Part shown: piece after piece, positions 25,823 to 35,746 of the stretch
Numbering within the stretch: the first letter of the stretch is position 1
How the letters are laid out: every line of letters starts with the position of its first letter
From: Anaerolineae bacterium
Lineage (GTDB): Bacteria; Chloroflexota; Anaerolineae; Promineifilales; Promineifilaceae
Reading direction: 5' to 3'
NCBI GenBank assembly: GCA_023384355.1
Contig: JAHDWL010000008.1
Location: 44,411-108,410 of the forward strand
Length of the DNA stretch: 64,000 nucleotides
Notes under the pieces: model-generated
Database searches by the model: none
What the model was told of the DNA's origin: nothing
The model's input: only the letters and a program-made list of their open reading frames with translations
Program-made: the position numbers and the translations under genes

Positions 25823-27691
25823 ATGGGGTTTATCCTCGACGGACTGGAGACCGAAAGCTACGACCGGCAGTACAGCGACCGTGAATTGCTGGACCGCATC
25901 GTCGGCTATTTTCGGCCGCATCGCGGCCGCATGATCGCGATCGCGGTCATGATTACGCTCAACTCAGTCATGGGCGCGCTGGGGCCGATCGTCATCGCGG
26001 GCGCGATCGGTCTGCTGGAGACAAACCCGGCGACGACAACCATGTTTTTAGTCGCGCTGGGCGTGAGTCTTATCGGCGCGTCGGCCTGGGTGTTCAACTA
26101 CATTCGCCAGTTATTCTCGGCGCAGGTGACCAGCAATGTGGTGCTGCAACTGCGCGAGGACGTCTTCAACGCCACCGTGCGCCACGACATGTCGTTTTAT
26201 GATGAACACCCATCGGGCAAGATCGTCAGTCGCGTCACCTCCGACACACAGGATTTCGCCGACGTAGTCAACCTGACGCTGAACATGATGAGCCAGTTGT
26301 TGCTGGTGGTCATGCTGATCGGCTATCTGCTGACCGTCAACGTGCGGCTGACGTTGCTGCTCGTCGCCATGGCCCCCTTTGCGGCGCTCATCGCCCTGAG
26401 CTTCCGGCGGCTGGCGCGCAAGGTGACGCAGAACGCGCGGCGGGTGACGGCCATCATCAACGCCCAGATTCAGGAGTCGATCAGCGGCATTCTCATCGCC
26501 AAGAGCTTTCGCCAGGAACCGGCCATCTACGCTACATTCGACGCCAACAACCGGCAGGGCTATCGCGTCGGCCTGACACGTGGTCTGACGCTGTCGGGCA
26601 TCTTCCCTCTCATGGGGCTGGCATCGGGCATCGGCACGGCCATCGTTTTCTTTGCCGGCGGGCTGGCCACGCGCACAAACATCAACCCGGCCGAGTGGTA
26701 TTTGTTCATGCAGACAGTGGGCTTCTTCTGGTTCCCGGTGACGAGTATCGCCTCGTTCTGGAGCCAGTTTCAGGACGGCCTCTCGGCCGCCGAGCGCGTT
26801 TTCGCCCTCATCGATCGCGAGCCGAAGGTGCAGCAGACGGGCAATGAGCCGGTAGGCCCGCGAATGACGGGTAAAGAGAGCACTCCCGAACTCGCCGCCC
26901 CTCCCACCCGCGGCCGCATCGAGTTTCGCCACGTGCGCTTCAGCTACACAGATCGCGAGGTAGTGTTGCCCGATTTCTCGCTGGACATTCGCGCCGGGGA
27001 GACGGTGGCGCTGGTTGGCCACACCGGCGCGGGCAAGAGCAGCATCGGCAAGCTCATCACGCGTTTCTATGAGTTCCAGGGTGGCGAGATTTTGCTGGAC
27101 GGCCGCGACATCCGGTCGCTTGACCTCGGTCAATACCGGCAACAGATAGGCCTCGTGCCGCAGGAGCCGTTCCTGTTCGCCGGGACGGTGGCCGATAACA
27201 TCCGCTATGGCCGGCCGGAGGCGAGCGATGCCGATGTGGAACGGGCAGCCCATGCCGTCAGCGGCGGGGAGTGGCTGGCGGCCATGCCCGCCGGATTGCA
27301 GACCGACGTGGGCGAGCGCGGCGGCAGTCTGTCGATGGGGCAGCGGCAACTGGTGGCGCTGGCGCGGGTGGTGATGAAGGACCCGGCCATCTTCGTGCTC
27401 GACGAGGCCACGGCCAGCATCGACCCGTTCACCGAATCGCAGATCCAGGAAGGGCTGCAGGAGATCATGCGCGACCGCACATCGCTGGTGATTGCCCATC
27501 GCCTCTTCACCGTGCGCCACGCCGACCGGATCATCGTCATGCGCGAGGGCCGGATCATAGAGCAGGGCAAGCACGAGGAGCTGCTTGCCGCCGGGGGGCA
27601 TTACGCGGAGCTGTATAACACCTACTTCCGCCACCAGTCGCTGGAGGCCATCGACACGCCGCACTGGAAAGTCAACGATGCTCAGGCCTGA
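25823..27691 (+). CDS. ABC exporter half-transporter with intact Walker B (subunit B)
   Basis: This 622-residue type IV ABC exporter subunit has a membrane domain at about residues 1-330. Walker A is GHTGAGKSS and Walker B is IFVLDEATASID with the catalytic Glu. The signature is the non-canonical LSMGQRQ. In heterodimeric exporters the impaired site is built from the degenerate Walker B of one subunit and the altered signature of the other, which is exactly the combination here. The start codon abuts the stop of subunit A, implying tight translational coupling. Confidence 0.92.
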   Translation: MGFILDGLETESYDRQYSDRELLDRIVGYFRPHRGRMIAIAVMITLNSVMGALGPIVIAGAIGLLETNPATTTMFLVALGVSLIGASAWVFNYIRQLFSAQVTSNVVLQLREDVFNATVRHDMSFYDEHPSGKIVSRVTSDTQDFADVVNLTLNMMSQLLLVVMLIGYLLTVNVRLTLLLVAMAPFAALIALSFRRLARKVTQNARRVTAIINAQIQESISGILIAKSFRQEPAIYATFDANNRQGYRVGLTRGLTLSGIFPLMGLASGIGTAIVFFAGGLATRTNINPAEWYLFMQTVGFFWFPVTSIASFWSQFQDGLSAAERVFALIDREPKVQQTGNEPVGPRMTGKESTPELAAPPTRGRIEFRHVRFSYTDREVVLPDFSLDIRAGETVALVGHTGAGKSSIGKLITRFYEFQGGEILLDGRDIRSLDLGQYRQQIGLVPQEPFLFAGTVADNIRYGRPEASDADVERAAHAVSGGEWLAAMPAGLQTDVGERGGSLSMGQRQLVALARVVMKDPAIFVLDEATASIDPFTESQIQEGLQEIMRDRTSLVIAHRLFTVRHADRIIVMREGRIIEQGKHEELLAAGGHYAELYNTYFRHQSLEAIDTPHWKVNDAQA

Positions 27692-27867
27692 CAGATCGAC
27701 AAGAAAGATGCCGGAAAGTCGATCCCCTCTGAACCATCATCCGGATTGATGCAACCCCGCGACGCGCTCGTGCGTAATGAGGGTGTAATTACATTGTATG
27801 ATATATCTGACCGGCAACGCCATGCGCGATGGACGCGGTCAGACAGACAAGAAAGGAGCGCATTGCA

Positions 27868-28332
27868 ATGAGCGACGAAAAACCCGTAATCGATCAGTTA
27901 AAGAATGAAGAGCGGCTTAAGATCGATATTCCGATAGAAGAAGAATCTGACGGCACAAAGGCGGACAAGACCGCCGATATAGTGGACGAATTCAAGCGGC
28001 TCGGCCGGCAGTTCGCTGACACGCTGGAAGGTATCTTCACCAGCGATGAAGCCAAGCGCGTGGAGACGGAACTCCGCGCCGGCGTGAAGAGTTTCGCCGA
28101 AGAGGTAGAGAAGGCTTTCAACGAGGTGAAGGACAGCCCGGCGGCCGCGCGCATGAAGGAAGAAGCCGGCGGCGTGAAGGATCGGGTGGAGTCAGGTGAT
28201 TTTGCCCGCAAGACCCAGGAAGGGGTCGTCACCGGCCTGCGCTGGTTGAGCACCGAACTGGACAAGTTGGCCAATCAGTTCACGGTCGACAAGGACGACC
28301 AACCCCCGGCCGAAAAGTCACCCACGGAATAA
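27868..28332 (+). CDS. Small charged helical protein (paralogue of 2055-2456)
   Basis: This 154-residue, highly charged, cytoplasmic-looking protein has long amphipathic helices (SFAEEVEKAFNEVKDSPAAA). Its C-terminal block GLRWLSTELDKLANQF parallels GLQWLGRQLEELADKL of the protein at 2055-2456. ATG 27868 is chosen for AGGAG 9 bases upstream, over an upstream in-frame start at 27829. No function can be assigned. The conserved Trp-Leu end, in two otherwise divergent copies, suggests it is the functional interaction element. Confidence 0.75.
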   Translation: MSDEKPVIDQLKNEERLKIDIPIEEESDGTKADKTADIVDEFKRLGRQFADTLEGIFTSDEAKRVETELRAGVKSFAEEVEKAFNEVKDSPAAARMKEEAGGVKDRVESGDFARKTQEGVVTGLRWLSTELDKLANQFTVDKDDQPPAEKSPTE

Positions 28333-28348
28333 GCGATAAAGGGCAGAT

Positions 28349-29266
28349 TTAATTCTGCAACACAGCACCGGCGAGAGCTTCGAGGCCGGCGAGATCGTCC
28401 AGATCAAGCCATTGCAGCATGATGCGCTGGACACCGGCCTCGGCCCACGCCGCCAGTTGATCGGCGATCATTTCGCCTGTTCCCGCGGCCACACCGCGTT
28501 CGTGCATTTCGGCCGGAGTGCGGTTGCGCCCGACCAGCCTGCGCCCCAGTTCAGCCTCGTCACGACCGAAGATACAACCAGCCATCAGCGAGCGCCGCAC
28601 CGAATCTGGAGATCGTCCCTCGGAAGCTAACCGCTCATCAAGTAATCGGCTCAACTCTGCGAACCGGGCCGGGCCTACGTAAACAGCATTCCATTCGTCG
28701 GCATAGCGTGCCGCCAGGGGAAGCGTTCGGAGCGGGCCGTTGCCGCCGATGAGGATTGGCAAACCGCCGGACCGAAGCGGGCGCGGCAGTAATACCGCCT
28801 CATGAAGCTGGAAGTAGGCTCCGTCGTAATCGAGCGGCGTGTCCTCATGCAACAGGTGCGAAATAATCTGCAGGCCTTCTTCAAAGCGGGCAAAACGCTC
28901 CGGCACGTTGAGCAAATCCCAGCCGTAATTGGTATGTTCCCGTTCCTGCCAACCGGCACCAACACCCAGCGTCAGCCGGCCGCCGGAGAGGTCGTCCACG
29001 GCCGCGGCCATCCGTGAGGTCATTGTCGGCTGGCGAAACGATACGGGCGTCACCAGCGGACCAAATTCGATGCGCAGCGTGTGACTTGCCAGCCATGTGA
29101 GTGACACCCATAGCTCCAGCGATTCAATGTCGGGTGGGTTGGCGTTGGTATAGTGGTCGGAGCGATAGAGGCCGGCAAAGCCCAGTTCTTCCACGGCGGT
29201 GGCGATGCGCGTCCAGCGTGGCCATGTCAGGCCATTCTGGCCCTCAACCATGATGGCGATTTCCAT
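28349..29266 (-). CDS. LLM-class (luciferase-like, F420-type) oxidoreductase
   Basis: This 305-residue TIM-barrel protein belongs to the bacterial luciferase-like family. The N-terminal strand (MEIAIMVEGQNGLTW), LYRSDHYT, the central SGGRLTLGVGAGWQEREHTN and LPILIGGNGP are typical of LLM oxidoreductases using F420 or FMN. Many Chloroflexota and actinobacterial members use F420. The substrate is unknown. AGGAGG lies close before the ATG. It is tail to tail with the small helical protein gene. Confidence 0.88.
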   Translation of the reverse strand: MEIAIMVEGQNGLTWPRWTRIATAVEELGFAGLYRSDHYTNANPPDIESLELWVSLTWLASHTLRIEFGPLVTPVSFRQPTMTSRMAAAVDDLSGGRLTLGVGAGWQEREHTNYGWDLLNVPERFARFEEGLQIISHLLHEDTPLDYDGAYFQLHEAVLLPRPLRSGGLPILIGGNGPLRTLPLAARYADEWNAVYVGPARFAELSRLLDERLASEGRSPDSVRRSLMAGCIFGRDEAELGRRLVGRNRTPAEMHERGVAAGTGEMIADQLAAWAEAGVQRIMLQWLDLDDLAGLEALAGAVLQN

Positions 29267-29369
29267 CGATTCCCTCCTGTGATGATGATCGCCCGCGGAC
29301 GGAGGAGCAACAGATAACGGGTTACCCCTCCCCGCGGCCGGGCAGCAAGGATTGCCTCAGCAGCGAGTG

Positions 29370-29401
29370 AAAAAAAAGAGCGCCGCCATCAGGCGACGCT
29401 C
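29370..29401 (-). terminator. Rho-independent terminator of the thioredoxin gene
   Basis: On the minus strand GAGCGTCGCC pairs with GGCGGCGCTC around TGAT (one mismatch). It is followed by eight T residues, ending at 29370. It lies about 20 bases after the thioredoxin stop. Confidence 0.8.
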
Positions 29402-29422
29402 CCGGGTTTTCGACTCGCTCGA

Positions 29423-29761
29423 TTAGGCCGCGGCCTTTTCGAGATGAGGCAGCACCTGGGCCAGGATGCGCTCCTTCGGCTGCGCGCCGACGATGCGCTC
29501 AACGACCTGTCCGCCCTTGAAGAGCATCAGGGTGGGGATGCCCACGATGGCGTAGCGGCCGGGAACGGCGGGATTATCGTCAACATCGACCTTGGCGACC
29601 TTGAGGACGCCTTCCTGCTCCGCCGCGATTTCCTTCACGAACGGGGCGATAAAACGACACGGCCCGCACCAGTCGGCCCAAAAGTCGACGAGAACGGGAA
29701 CGTCAGACTCCAGGACTTCCTTCTGGAAGGTGGCGTCGGTAACATCGAGTGGCTTTGCCAT
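29423..29761 (-). CDS. trxA: Thioredoxin
   Basis: This 112-residue single-domain thioredoxin has the active site WCGPC within LVDFWADWCGPCRFIAP. The buried Asp region KVDVDDNP and the cis-Pro loop VGIPTLMLFKGG are also present. It reduces protein disulfides in the cytoplasm and is the likely electron source for CcdA. ATG 29761 is preceded by AAGGAG about 11 bases upstream. The gene is monocistronic, with its own terminator. Confidence 0.95.
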   Translation of the reverse strand: MAKPLDVTDATFQKEVLESDVPVLVDFWADWCGPCRFIAPFVKEIAAEQEGVLKVAKVDVDDNPAVPGRYAIVGIPTLMLFKGGQVVERIVGAQPKERILAQVLPHLEKAAA

Positions 29762-30084
29762 TATCAATCAATCTCCTTCAGTTTTTCTCTATTCTTCCTG
29801 CCTACAAGCTAGTAGACGCAGCTATTTTGTTGATTCTTACCTGCTTATGTTGGAATAACGTAAGTGTATGGCTGGATTATACAAAATTGCCTCGCGCTAT
29901 GCAGCAGCACCAACCTACGACTCACCTATAATGACAAATAATCAGGGCGGATATGCTCCTGAAATCGTCATTCAAGGCCACGCCCCCCACCTTCTTTATA
30001 CTCAAACCTGATTCATCCAGGAATTGGGCGCGTTAATCCTGTGAAATTTGTGCAAAATGTGGTTTACTACCTGTGAGGTTTCAT
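29762..30084. other. Divergent intergenic region between thioredoxin and nuoN
   Basis: The region is AT-rich relative to its surroundings. It contains the thioredoxin ribosome site, a minus-strand TATAAT at 29881-29876 that could serve thioredoxin, and a GAGG ribosome site 8 bases before nuoN. No gene is seen. Confidence 0.45.
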
Positions 30085-31563
30085 ATGGAGTTTCAACCGC
30101 CGTTCATCGATTATTCAGTTTTGTGGCCGTTTCTGTTCGTGGCCGGCACAGGCCTGCTTCTCATGTTCCTCGACCTTTTTGTGAGCGAGGTGCGCATCCG
30201 GCGCTGGGCACCGGTGCTAACGATTGCCGGCCTCGTTGGAGGTCTGATCACATCGGTTACCCTTTGGAACAGCGGAGCTTCGGCTTTTTCTGTTTCCGGC
30301 GGCTACCCGATGCTGGTAGCCGACAATTTCGCCGTCGCCCTCAATGTCATCTTCACCCTGACCGGCATCCTGACCGTCCTCCTGTCAGTTCACTATTTGC
30401 AGCGCACAGGCCACGACCGCCCCGAGTTCTTCATGCTCATGATGTTCTCGCTTAGCGGCATGATGCTCATGGGCATGGCCAACGACTTGATTCTCATCTT
30501 CCTGGCGCTCGAACTGCTGTCCATCCCGCTCTATATCCTGGCCGGTTTTGCCTGGCCGCGTCCGGAGTCGGAAGAGTCGGCCATGAAGTACTTCATCATC
30601 GGCGCGTTCTCCTCAGCGATTTTCATTTACGGTGTTGCCCTAATCTACGGCGCGACCGGCACAACCTCGCTGCCAGGTGTCGTTGCGGCGGCCGAAGGCG
30701 GAGCGTCGACCTTGTTGGTGGCCGGGGCGGCGATGATGCTCGTCGGCTTTTGCTTCAAGATCGCCGCCGCTCCATTCCATATGTGGACGCCCGACGTCTA
30801 TGAGGGTGCCCCGACGATTGTCACCGCCTTCATGTCGGTCGGAGCCAAGGTCGGTGGGTTCGCCGCGTTGCTGCGTATCCTCATGGTCGCCTTGCCGACG
30901 CTGGGCGAGACGTGGGCAACGGCTATCTCGTTCCTGGCCGCCCTGACGCTCATCGTGGGCAACCTCCTGGCCATCGCCCAACCCAACATCAAACGTATGC
31001 TCGGCTACAGCAGCATTGCTCACGCCGGATACATCCTTATTGCTGTCTCCGCCTCGTTCAGCAACCCCGACGGCATAAGCGCCGCACTGTTCTACATGTT
31101 CGCCTATACCTTCACCACCCTTGGCGCTTTCGCGGTGGTTGTGGCAGTAGAACGCAAGGAAGGCGAGGGCGTCATGCTGGAAGATTACAAGGGGCTGGCC
31201 AAGCGCTACCCCTGGATCGCCGCTTGCATGACTGTCTTCATGCTGTCGCTGACCGGCGTGCCGCCGACGGGCGGTTTCGCGGCCAAATTTTTCGTCTTCG
31301 ACACCGCTATCGAGGCCGGGTTGGTGTGGCTGGTGCTCATCGGCGTCATGACCAGCGTCATCTCTGCCTACTATTACCTGCGCGTCGTCTTTTATATGTA
31401 TATGTATGAAGGCGAGGGCGAGATGGTCCTGAAGCCGTCGCTCGTCTCGGCTGTGGTCATCGCCGCCGTCGCCACCTTGCTGCTGGGCATCCTGCCCGGA
31501 ACATGGTTCGATCTGGCGCGGCAGGCCGTTATCCAGAGCGTTCAGGCAGTCGCCGGCGGATAA
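30085..31563 (+). CDS. nuoN: NADH-quinone oxidoreductase subunit N (NuoN)
   Basis: This 492-residue, about 14-helix protein belongs to the antiporter-like subunit family of complex I. Family marks include FLALELLSIPLYILAGF, the helix with FCFKIAAAPFHMWTPDVYEG (conserved Lys), LGYSSIAHAGYILI and TGVPPTGGFAAKFFVF. It helps translocate protons during NADH oxidation. ATG 30085 has GAGG 8 bases upstream. Unusually, it stands alone: the gene before it is divergent and the next genes are unrelated, so the rest of complex I must be encoded elsewhere. Confidence 0.93.
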   Translation: MEFQPPFIDYSVLWPFLFVAGTGLLLMFLDLFVSEVRIRRWAPVLTIAGLVGGLITSVTLWNSGASAFSVSGGYPMLVADNFAVALNVIFTLTGILTVLLSVHYLQRTGHDRPEFFMLMMFSLSGMMLMGMANDLILIFLALELLSIPLYILAGFAWPRPESEESAMKYFIIGAFSSAIFIYGVALIYGATGTTSLPGVVAAAEGGASTLLVAGAAMMLVGFCFKIAAAPFHMWTPDVYEGAPTIVTAFMSVGAKVGGFAALLRILMVALPTLGETWATAISFLAALTLIVGNLLAIAQPNIKRMLGYSSIAHAGYILIAVSASFSNPDGISAALFYMFAYTFTTLGAFAVVVAVERKEGEGVMLEDYKGLAKRYPWIAACMTVFMLSLTGVPPTGGFAAKFFVFDTAIEAGLVWLVLIGVMTSVISAYYYLRVVFYMYMYEGEGEMVLKPSLVSAVVIAAVATLLLGILPGTWFDLARQAVIQSVQAVAGG

Positions 31564-31597
31564 TGTAATCTGGAATTACGAATAGATGCCGGACGTC

Positions 31598-31630
31598 ATT
31601 CGTCGCTCGTTATTCGTCATTCCTCGTTCG
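31598..31630. repeat. Heptanucleotide tandem repeat, third site
   Basis: Units ATTCGTC, GCTCGTT, ATTCGTC, ATTCCTC, GTTCG lie between nuoN and the DUF1269 gene, ending 9 bases before the DUF1269 start codon. Confidence 0.6.
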
Positions 31631-31638
31631 CCCATCCC

Positions 31639-32136
31639 ATGAGCCACATGATCGTCTTCGCCATGCCCTCGGTGGATGGCGCATATGCCATGCGCGATGC
31701 GCTGGACGATCTGCGAGCGTTCGACCTGGTGAACATCCATGACGCGGCCGTCGTCGAGCATCACACCGACGGCTCGGTACGCATTCGCCAGGCATTTGAC
31801 CTCGTCGGCGCGGGCGCTCTGGGGGGCGTTATCTGGGGCGCTCTCATCGGCCTCATCTTCCTGTCACCGTGGGTAGGCATGGCATTGGGCGGCCTTGCGG
31901 GGATGCTGGCCGGAAAGTTTGTCGATATCGGCATTGATGATGAATTTATCCACGAGGTCGGCAATCACGTCCAGCCGGGATATTCCGCCCTGTTCCTGCT
32001 GATAGACAATTGGGAAACCAGCAAAGCATTGCGCCTGCTGGCCGACTTTGATGCCACCATCGTCCGTACGACTATGCCGGAAGACGAAGAAACCCGGCTG
32101 CGTGACTTCTTCGCCGCCATCCGCGAGGACCAGTGA
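31639..32136 (+). CDS. DUF1269-family membrane protein
   Basis: This 165-residue protein has the DUF1269 layout: a ferredoxin-like N-terminal part (HMIVFAMPSVDGAYAMRDAL), a Gly-rich hydrophobic hairpin (GALGGVIWGALIGLIFLSPW), then DIGIDDEFIHEVG and PGYSALFLLI. Family function is unknown; members are frequent in stress-related and membrane contexts. No ribosome site is evident because a heptanucleotide repeat abuts the start. Confidence 0.85.
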   Translation: MSHMIVFAMPSVDGAYAMRDALDDLRAFDLVNIHDAAVVEHHTDGSVRIRQAFDLVGAGALGGVIWGALIGLIFLSPWVGMALGGLAGMLAGKFVDIGIDDEFIHEVGNHVQPGYSALFLLIDNWETSKALRLLADFDATIVRTTMPEDEETRLRDFFAAIREDQ

Positions 32137-32231
32137 AGGCAGATCCCATCAGTCTGTATCATTCATACCTGCCTGATCAATCCTCGGTTCGATATCGGGT
32201 CAGATTACTCCAACTCGCGCGGAGAGTATAA

Positions 32232-34697
32232 ATGGAAACTCGTCAGCCGACTCACAGTCGAACCGATCGTACCCCGGAAGCATTCCTGCAGAACATCATC
32301 GACAACCTCTACTATTCCCGCGGGGCAAACGTGCAATCGGCCAATGGATACGACTTCTACATGGCCCTGTCCCGCACCGTGCGCGATCACATTATGGATC
32401 GATTTCGCCGCACAATTGACACCACCTACGCAGAGAACCCACGGTTAGTCTATTATCTCTCGGCCGAATACCTGTTGGGACGACAATTGGTTCAAAATCT
32501 TCTCTATTCGGATACGACCGACATCGCTCGCGCGGCTCTGGAAGATACCAAATTCCCGTTGGACGACGTGGGAACCCACGACGTGGAACCCGGCCTGGGC
32601 AACGGCGGACTGGGACGGCTGGCAGCCTGTTTTCTCGACTCGCTGGCCACCCTCAATATTCCGGCCATCGGTTACGGCATTCGCTACGAGTATGGCATCT
32701 TCCGCCAGGAGTTTCAGGACGGCTATCAGGTTGAACAACCGGACGACTGGCTGGCGCTGGATTATCCCTGGGAATTTGTTCAGCCGGACGACATGGTTCT
32801 GATCGGTTTTGGGGGGCACACCGAGGCATTCCAGGACAAGAAGGGTAACTTTCGGGTTCACTGGCACCCTGCCGAGCACGTCATGGGCGAGCCGCATTAT
32901 CTCCTCGTGCCCGGCTACGGCACCACAACGGTCAACTCCCTGCGTCTGTGGCGGGCACGAGCCACGACCGAGTTCGATTTTCACCTCTTCGACATCGGCG
33001 ACTACGCCCGGGCCGTCGAGGCCAAAGTTCACAGCGAGACCATCTCCAAGGTTCTCTACCCGAACGACAGCACCCCACAGGGGCGCGAGTTGCGACTGCG
33101 GCAGCAATATTTCTTCGCCGCCTGCTCGCTCCACGATATCATCGCTCGACACATTCGTTGCGGCAATCCGATTGACAACCTGGCCGACAAGGCGGTTATT
33201 CAGCTCAATGATACCCACCCCGTCATCGCCATACCCGAACTGATGCGCGTGCTGGTGGATGATTACGAACTGGATTGGCACGAGGCGTGGGAGATTACCC
33301 GTCACGTTTTCGCCTACACTTGCCACACACTAATGCCCGAAGCGCTGGAGAAATGGCCGGTCAGCCTCTTTGAACAATTGCTGCCGCGTCACATGGAGAT
33401 CATCAACGAAATCAACCGTCGCTTCCTTGCCGACGTCAGCGCCCGTTTTCCCAACGACAACGATCGCCTGGCGCGCATGTCGATCATTCAGGACGGCGGC
33501 GATCATCAGGTGCGCATGGCCCATCTGGCGGTTGTCGGCAGCTTTTCAGTCAACGGCGTGGCCGACCTACACTCGCAATTGCTGAAGGAGCGCGTCCTTC
33601 ATGATTTCTTTGAGTATTGGCCGGAGAAGTTCAACAACAAGACCAACGGCGTAACACCGCGACGCTTCCTGCGACTGGCCAACCCGCGCCTGTCGACCGT
33701 GCTGACTGACCGGCTGGGCAAGGGTTGGCTGACGGACCTCGATCAGCTGGCCGGGCTGGAGAAGTATGTCGACGACGCCGGATTTCGCGCCGAATGGCGG
33801 GCGGTGAAGGCGGCCAACAAGGCCGACCTGGCCGCCCACGTCGCCGCTCGGACAGGCGTGACCATCGACCCGAACTCGATGTACGATATCATGGTCAAGC
33901 GCCTGCACGAGTACAAGCGCCAGTTGCTCAAGGTGCTGCACATCATCACCCTCTACAACCGCATTCAGGATAATCCGGCGCTGGACATCGCTCCCCGATC
34001 CTTCATCTTCGGGGCCAAGGCCGCCCCCGGCTACTACATGGCCAAACTGATCATCAAGCTTATCAACTCCGTCGCCACCGTGGTCAACGACGATCCGGCG
34101 GCAAGCAAGCTGCTGAAAGTAGCCTTCCTGCCGAACTTCAACGTGACACAGGGCGAGATCATCTATCCCGCGGCCGATCTGTCCGAACAGATATCCATGG
34201 CCGGCAAGGAAGCCTCGGGCACGGGCAACATGAAGTTCGCCCTCAACGGAGCCTTGACCATCGGCACCCTCGACGGAGCCAACATCGAGATTCGCGACCG
34301 GGTAGGAGCAGAGAACTTCTTCCTCTTCGGCCTGACGATCGACCAAGTCTTTGCTCTGAAAACCAGGGGATACAACCCGAACGACTATTACACCGCCGAC
34401 GCCGAGCTGAAGCGAGCCATCGACCAGATCAGGTCAGGCCTCTTCTCCGCCGGCGATCCGACGCTCTTCGAGCCGATAGTCCGTTCATTACTCGATCGGG
34501 ATGAGTTCCTGGTACTGGTCGACTATCGGGCTTATGTGGACCGTCAGGACGAGGTGGATTCAGCCTGGCGCATTGACGAAACATGGACGCGAAAATCGAT
34601 CCTCAACGCGGCCCGCTCCGGCTTTTTCTCGTCCGACCGCACCATGAGACAATACGTTCAGGACATCTGGAAGGTGACGCCCCAACCGGTGCCATAG
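32232..34697 (+). CDS. glgP: Glycogen/starch/alpha-glucan phosphorylase
   Basis: This 821-residue GT35 enzyme releases glucose-1-phosphate from alpha-1,4-glucans. Substrate and PLP-site segments are clear: [33 protein letters not shown], and the PLP-lysine region [20 protein letters not shown] followed by TLDGANIEI. Length and motifs match the E. coli GlgP/MalP type. GGAGAG lies about 6 bases before the ATG. Together with polyphosphate glucokinase (58963-59754) it points to storage-glucan use. Confidence 0.96.
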   Translation: METRQPTHSRTDRTPEAFLQNIIDNLYYSRGANVQSANGYDFYMALSRTVRDHIMDRFRRTIDTTYAENPRLVYYLSAEYLLGRQLVQNLLYSDTTDIARAALEDTKFPLDDVGTHDVEPGLGNGGLGRLAACFLDSLATLNIPAIGYGIRYEYGIFRQEFQDGYQVEQPDDWLALDYPWEFVQPDDMVLIGFGGHTEAFQDKKGNFRVHWHPAEHVMGEPHYLLVPGYGTTTVNSLRLWRARATTEFDFHLFDIGDYARAVEAKVHSETISKVLYPNDSTPQGRELRLRQQYFFAACSLHDIIARHIRCGNPIDNLADKAVIQLNDTHPVIAIPELMRVLVDDYELDWHEAWEITRHVFAYTCHTLMPEALEKWPVSLFEQLLPRHMEIINEINRRFLADVSARFPNDNDRLARMSIIQDGGDHQVRMAHLAVVGSFSVNGVADLHSQLLKERVLHDFFEYWPEKFNNKTNGVTPRRFLRLANPRLSTVLTDRLGKGWLTDLDQLAGLEKYVDDAGFRAEWRAVKAANKADLAAHVAARTGVTIDPNSMYDIMVKRLHEYKRQLLKVLHIITLYNRIQDNPALDIAPRSFIFGAKAAPGYYMAKLIIKLINSVATVVNDDPAASKLLKVAFLPNFNVTQGEIIYPAADLSEQISMAGKEASGTGNMKFALNGALTIGTLDGANIEIRDRVGAENFFLFGLTIDQVFALKTRGYNPNDYYTADAELKRAIDQIRSGLFSAGDPTLFEPIVRSLLDRDEFLVLVDYRAYVDRQDEVDSAWRIDETWTRKSILNAARSGFFSSDRTMRQYVQDIWKVTPQPVP

Positions 34698-34743
34698 CGG
34701 CCTGAATGGCGGGCAGCCCTTCAACACCATCAAAGGAACAAAC

Positions 34744-35655
34744 ATGAATGACAACCAATTAATCATGGCTCTGGCCAAAGTCATCATCGCTGCGGCGTGG
34801 GCTGACGGCGCGATTAGCGAGGATGAGGAAATCTGTCTCAAGGACCTGTTGTGGCGGATACCCGAAATCAACGCGCAACAATGGAACGAGCTGGAAATTT
34901 ACCTCGCCTCACCAGTGGGCGCGGTCGAGAGGGAGCGCCTGGTGGGTGAGTTGCATTCTCTGGCAAGCTCCCCGGATCAGCGCGCGTTGGCGTTTAGCAC
35001 GCTGGATGAGATGGTCAACGCCGACGGCACGCTGACGGCAGCCGAGCGTGACGTCGTGGCGGAGATCAAAAGCGGGTTGGAGACGGTCAACACTGGCTCT
35101 TGGGGTTCGTTCTCGCGCCTGCTGATCGGTCGACGGGCACAGGTGACGGCCGCCGCGCCTAACCGTGAGGCTTACCTCAATGATTTCGTGCGCAACCGCG
35201 TTTATTACAATCTTCGCCTGCGACTGCAAGCGAACAACATCAGTTGGGACATCTCCGACGAAGAGATGCGCCGGTTAGGCCTGGCCGGCGGGCTGCTGGC
35301 GTTGCTGGCCCGCGTCTCCGGTGACGTGACCGGCGAGGAGCAGGCGGCGATGACGTCCGCACTGCAACGGGCATGGTCACTCTCGCCCGAGTCAGCCCAA
35401 TTCGTGGTCGAGGTCGCTCTGGCGGACGGCGACAAGCTCGACCTGTACCGACTGTTGCGCGAGATATGCGAAGTGACGACCGATGGGGAGCGGCGCGCCT
35501 TGCTGGATGCCCTGTTTGCCATCGCTGCGGCCGACGGACAGGCATCGTTCCAAGAGATCGAAGAGCTTCGCCTCGTCGCCCAGGGTCTGAAGCTCAGTCA
35601 TCAGGAGTTCATCGACGCCAAGCTCAAACTGCCGCGAACACAGCGCGCGGCATGA
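34744..35655 (+). CDS. TerB-like protein with repeated TerB modules
   Basis: This 303-residue helical protein has several TerB-type metal-binding loops: AAWADGAISEDEE near the start, VNADGTLTAAE about residue 100, and IAAADGQASFQEIEE near the end. TerB modules are found in tellurite-resistance and stress/phage-defence systems and may bind metal. No other ter gene is nearby. AAGGA precedes the ATG; the gene follows glgP by 46 bases, so the two may be cotranscribed. Confidence 0.8.
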   Translation: MNDNQLIMALAKVIIAAAWADGAISEDEEICLKDLLWRIPEINAQQWNELEIYLASPVGAVERERLVGELHSLASSPDQRALAFSTLDEMVNADGTLTAAERDVVAEIKSGLETVNTGSWGSFSRLLIGRRAQVTAAAPNREAYLNDFVRNRVYYNLRLRLQANNISWDISDEEMRRLGLAGGLLALLARVSGDVTGEEQAAMTSALQRAWSLSPESAQFVVEVALADGDKLDLYRLLREICEVTTDGERRALLDALFAIAAADGQASFQEIEELRLVAQGLKLSHQEFIDAKLKLPRTQRAA

Positions 35656-35660
35656 CGCTC

Positions 35661-35689
35661 ACTTGCGGCTCATATTGGAATCCATTATA
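35661..35689 (+). promoter_or_regulatory. Promoter candidate for the HdeD-like gene
   Basis: TTGCGG (35661-35666) and TATACT (35684-35689) are separated by 17 bases. They lie just after the TerB-like gene and about 58 bases before the start codon at 35747. Confidence 0.45.
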
Positions 35690-35746
35690 CTAACCGGGTA
35701 GCTTGATTCGCTATTTACCGTTTTTTATTGCAAGGAGAAATTACAC

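Noticed and set aside
32160..32230. tRNA-like GGTTCGA sequence before glgP
   Set aside because: The surrounding bases do not form acceptor, anticodon or D stems.
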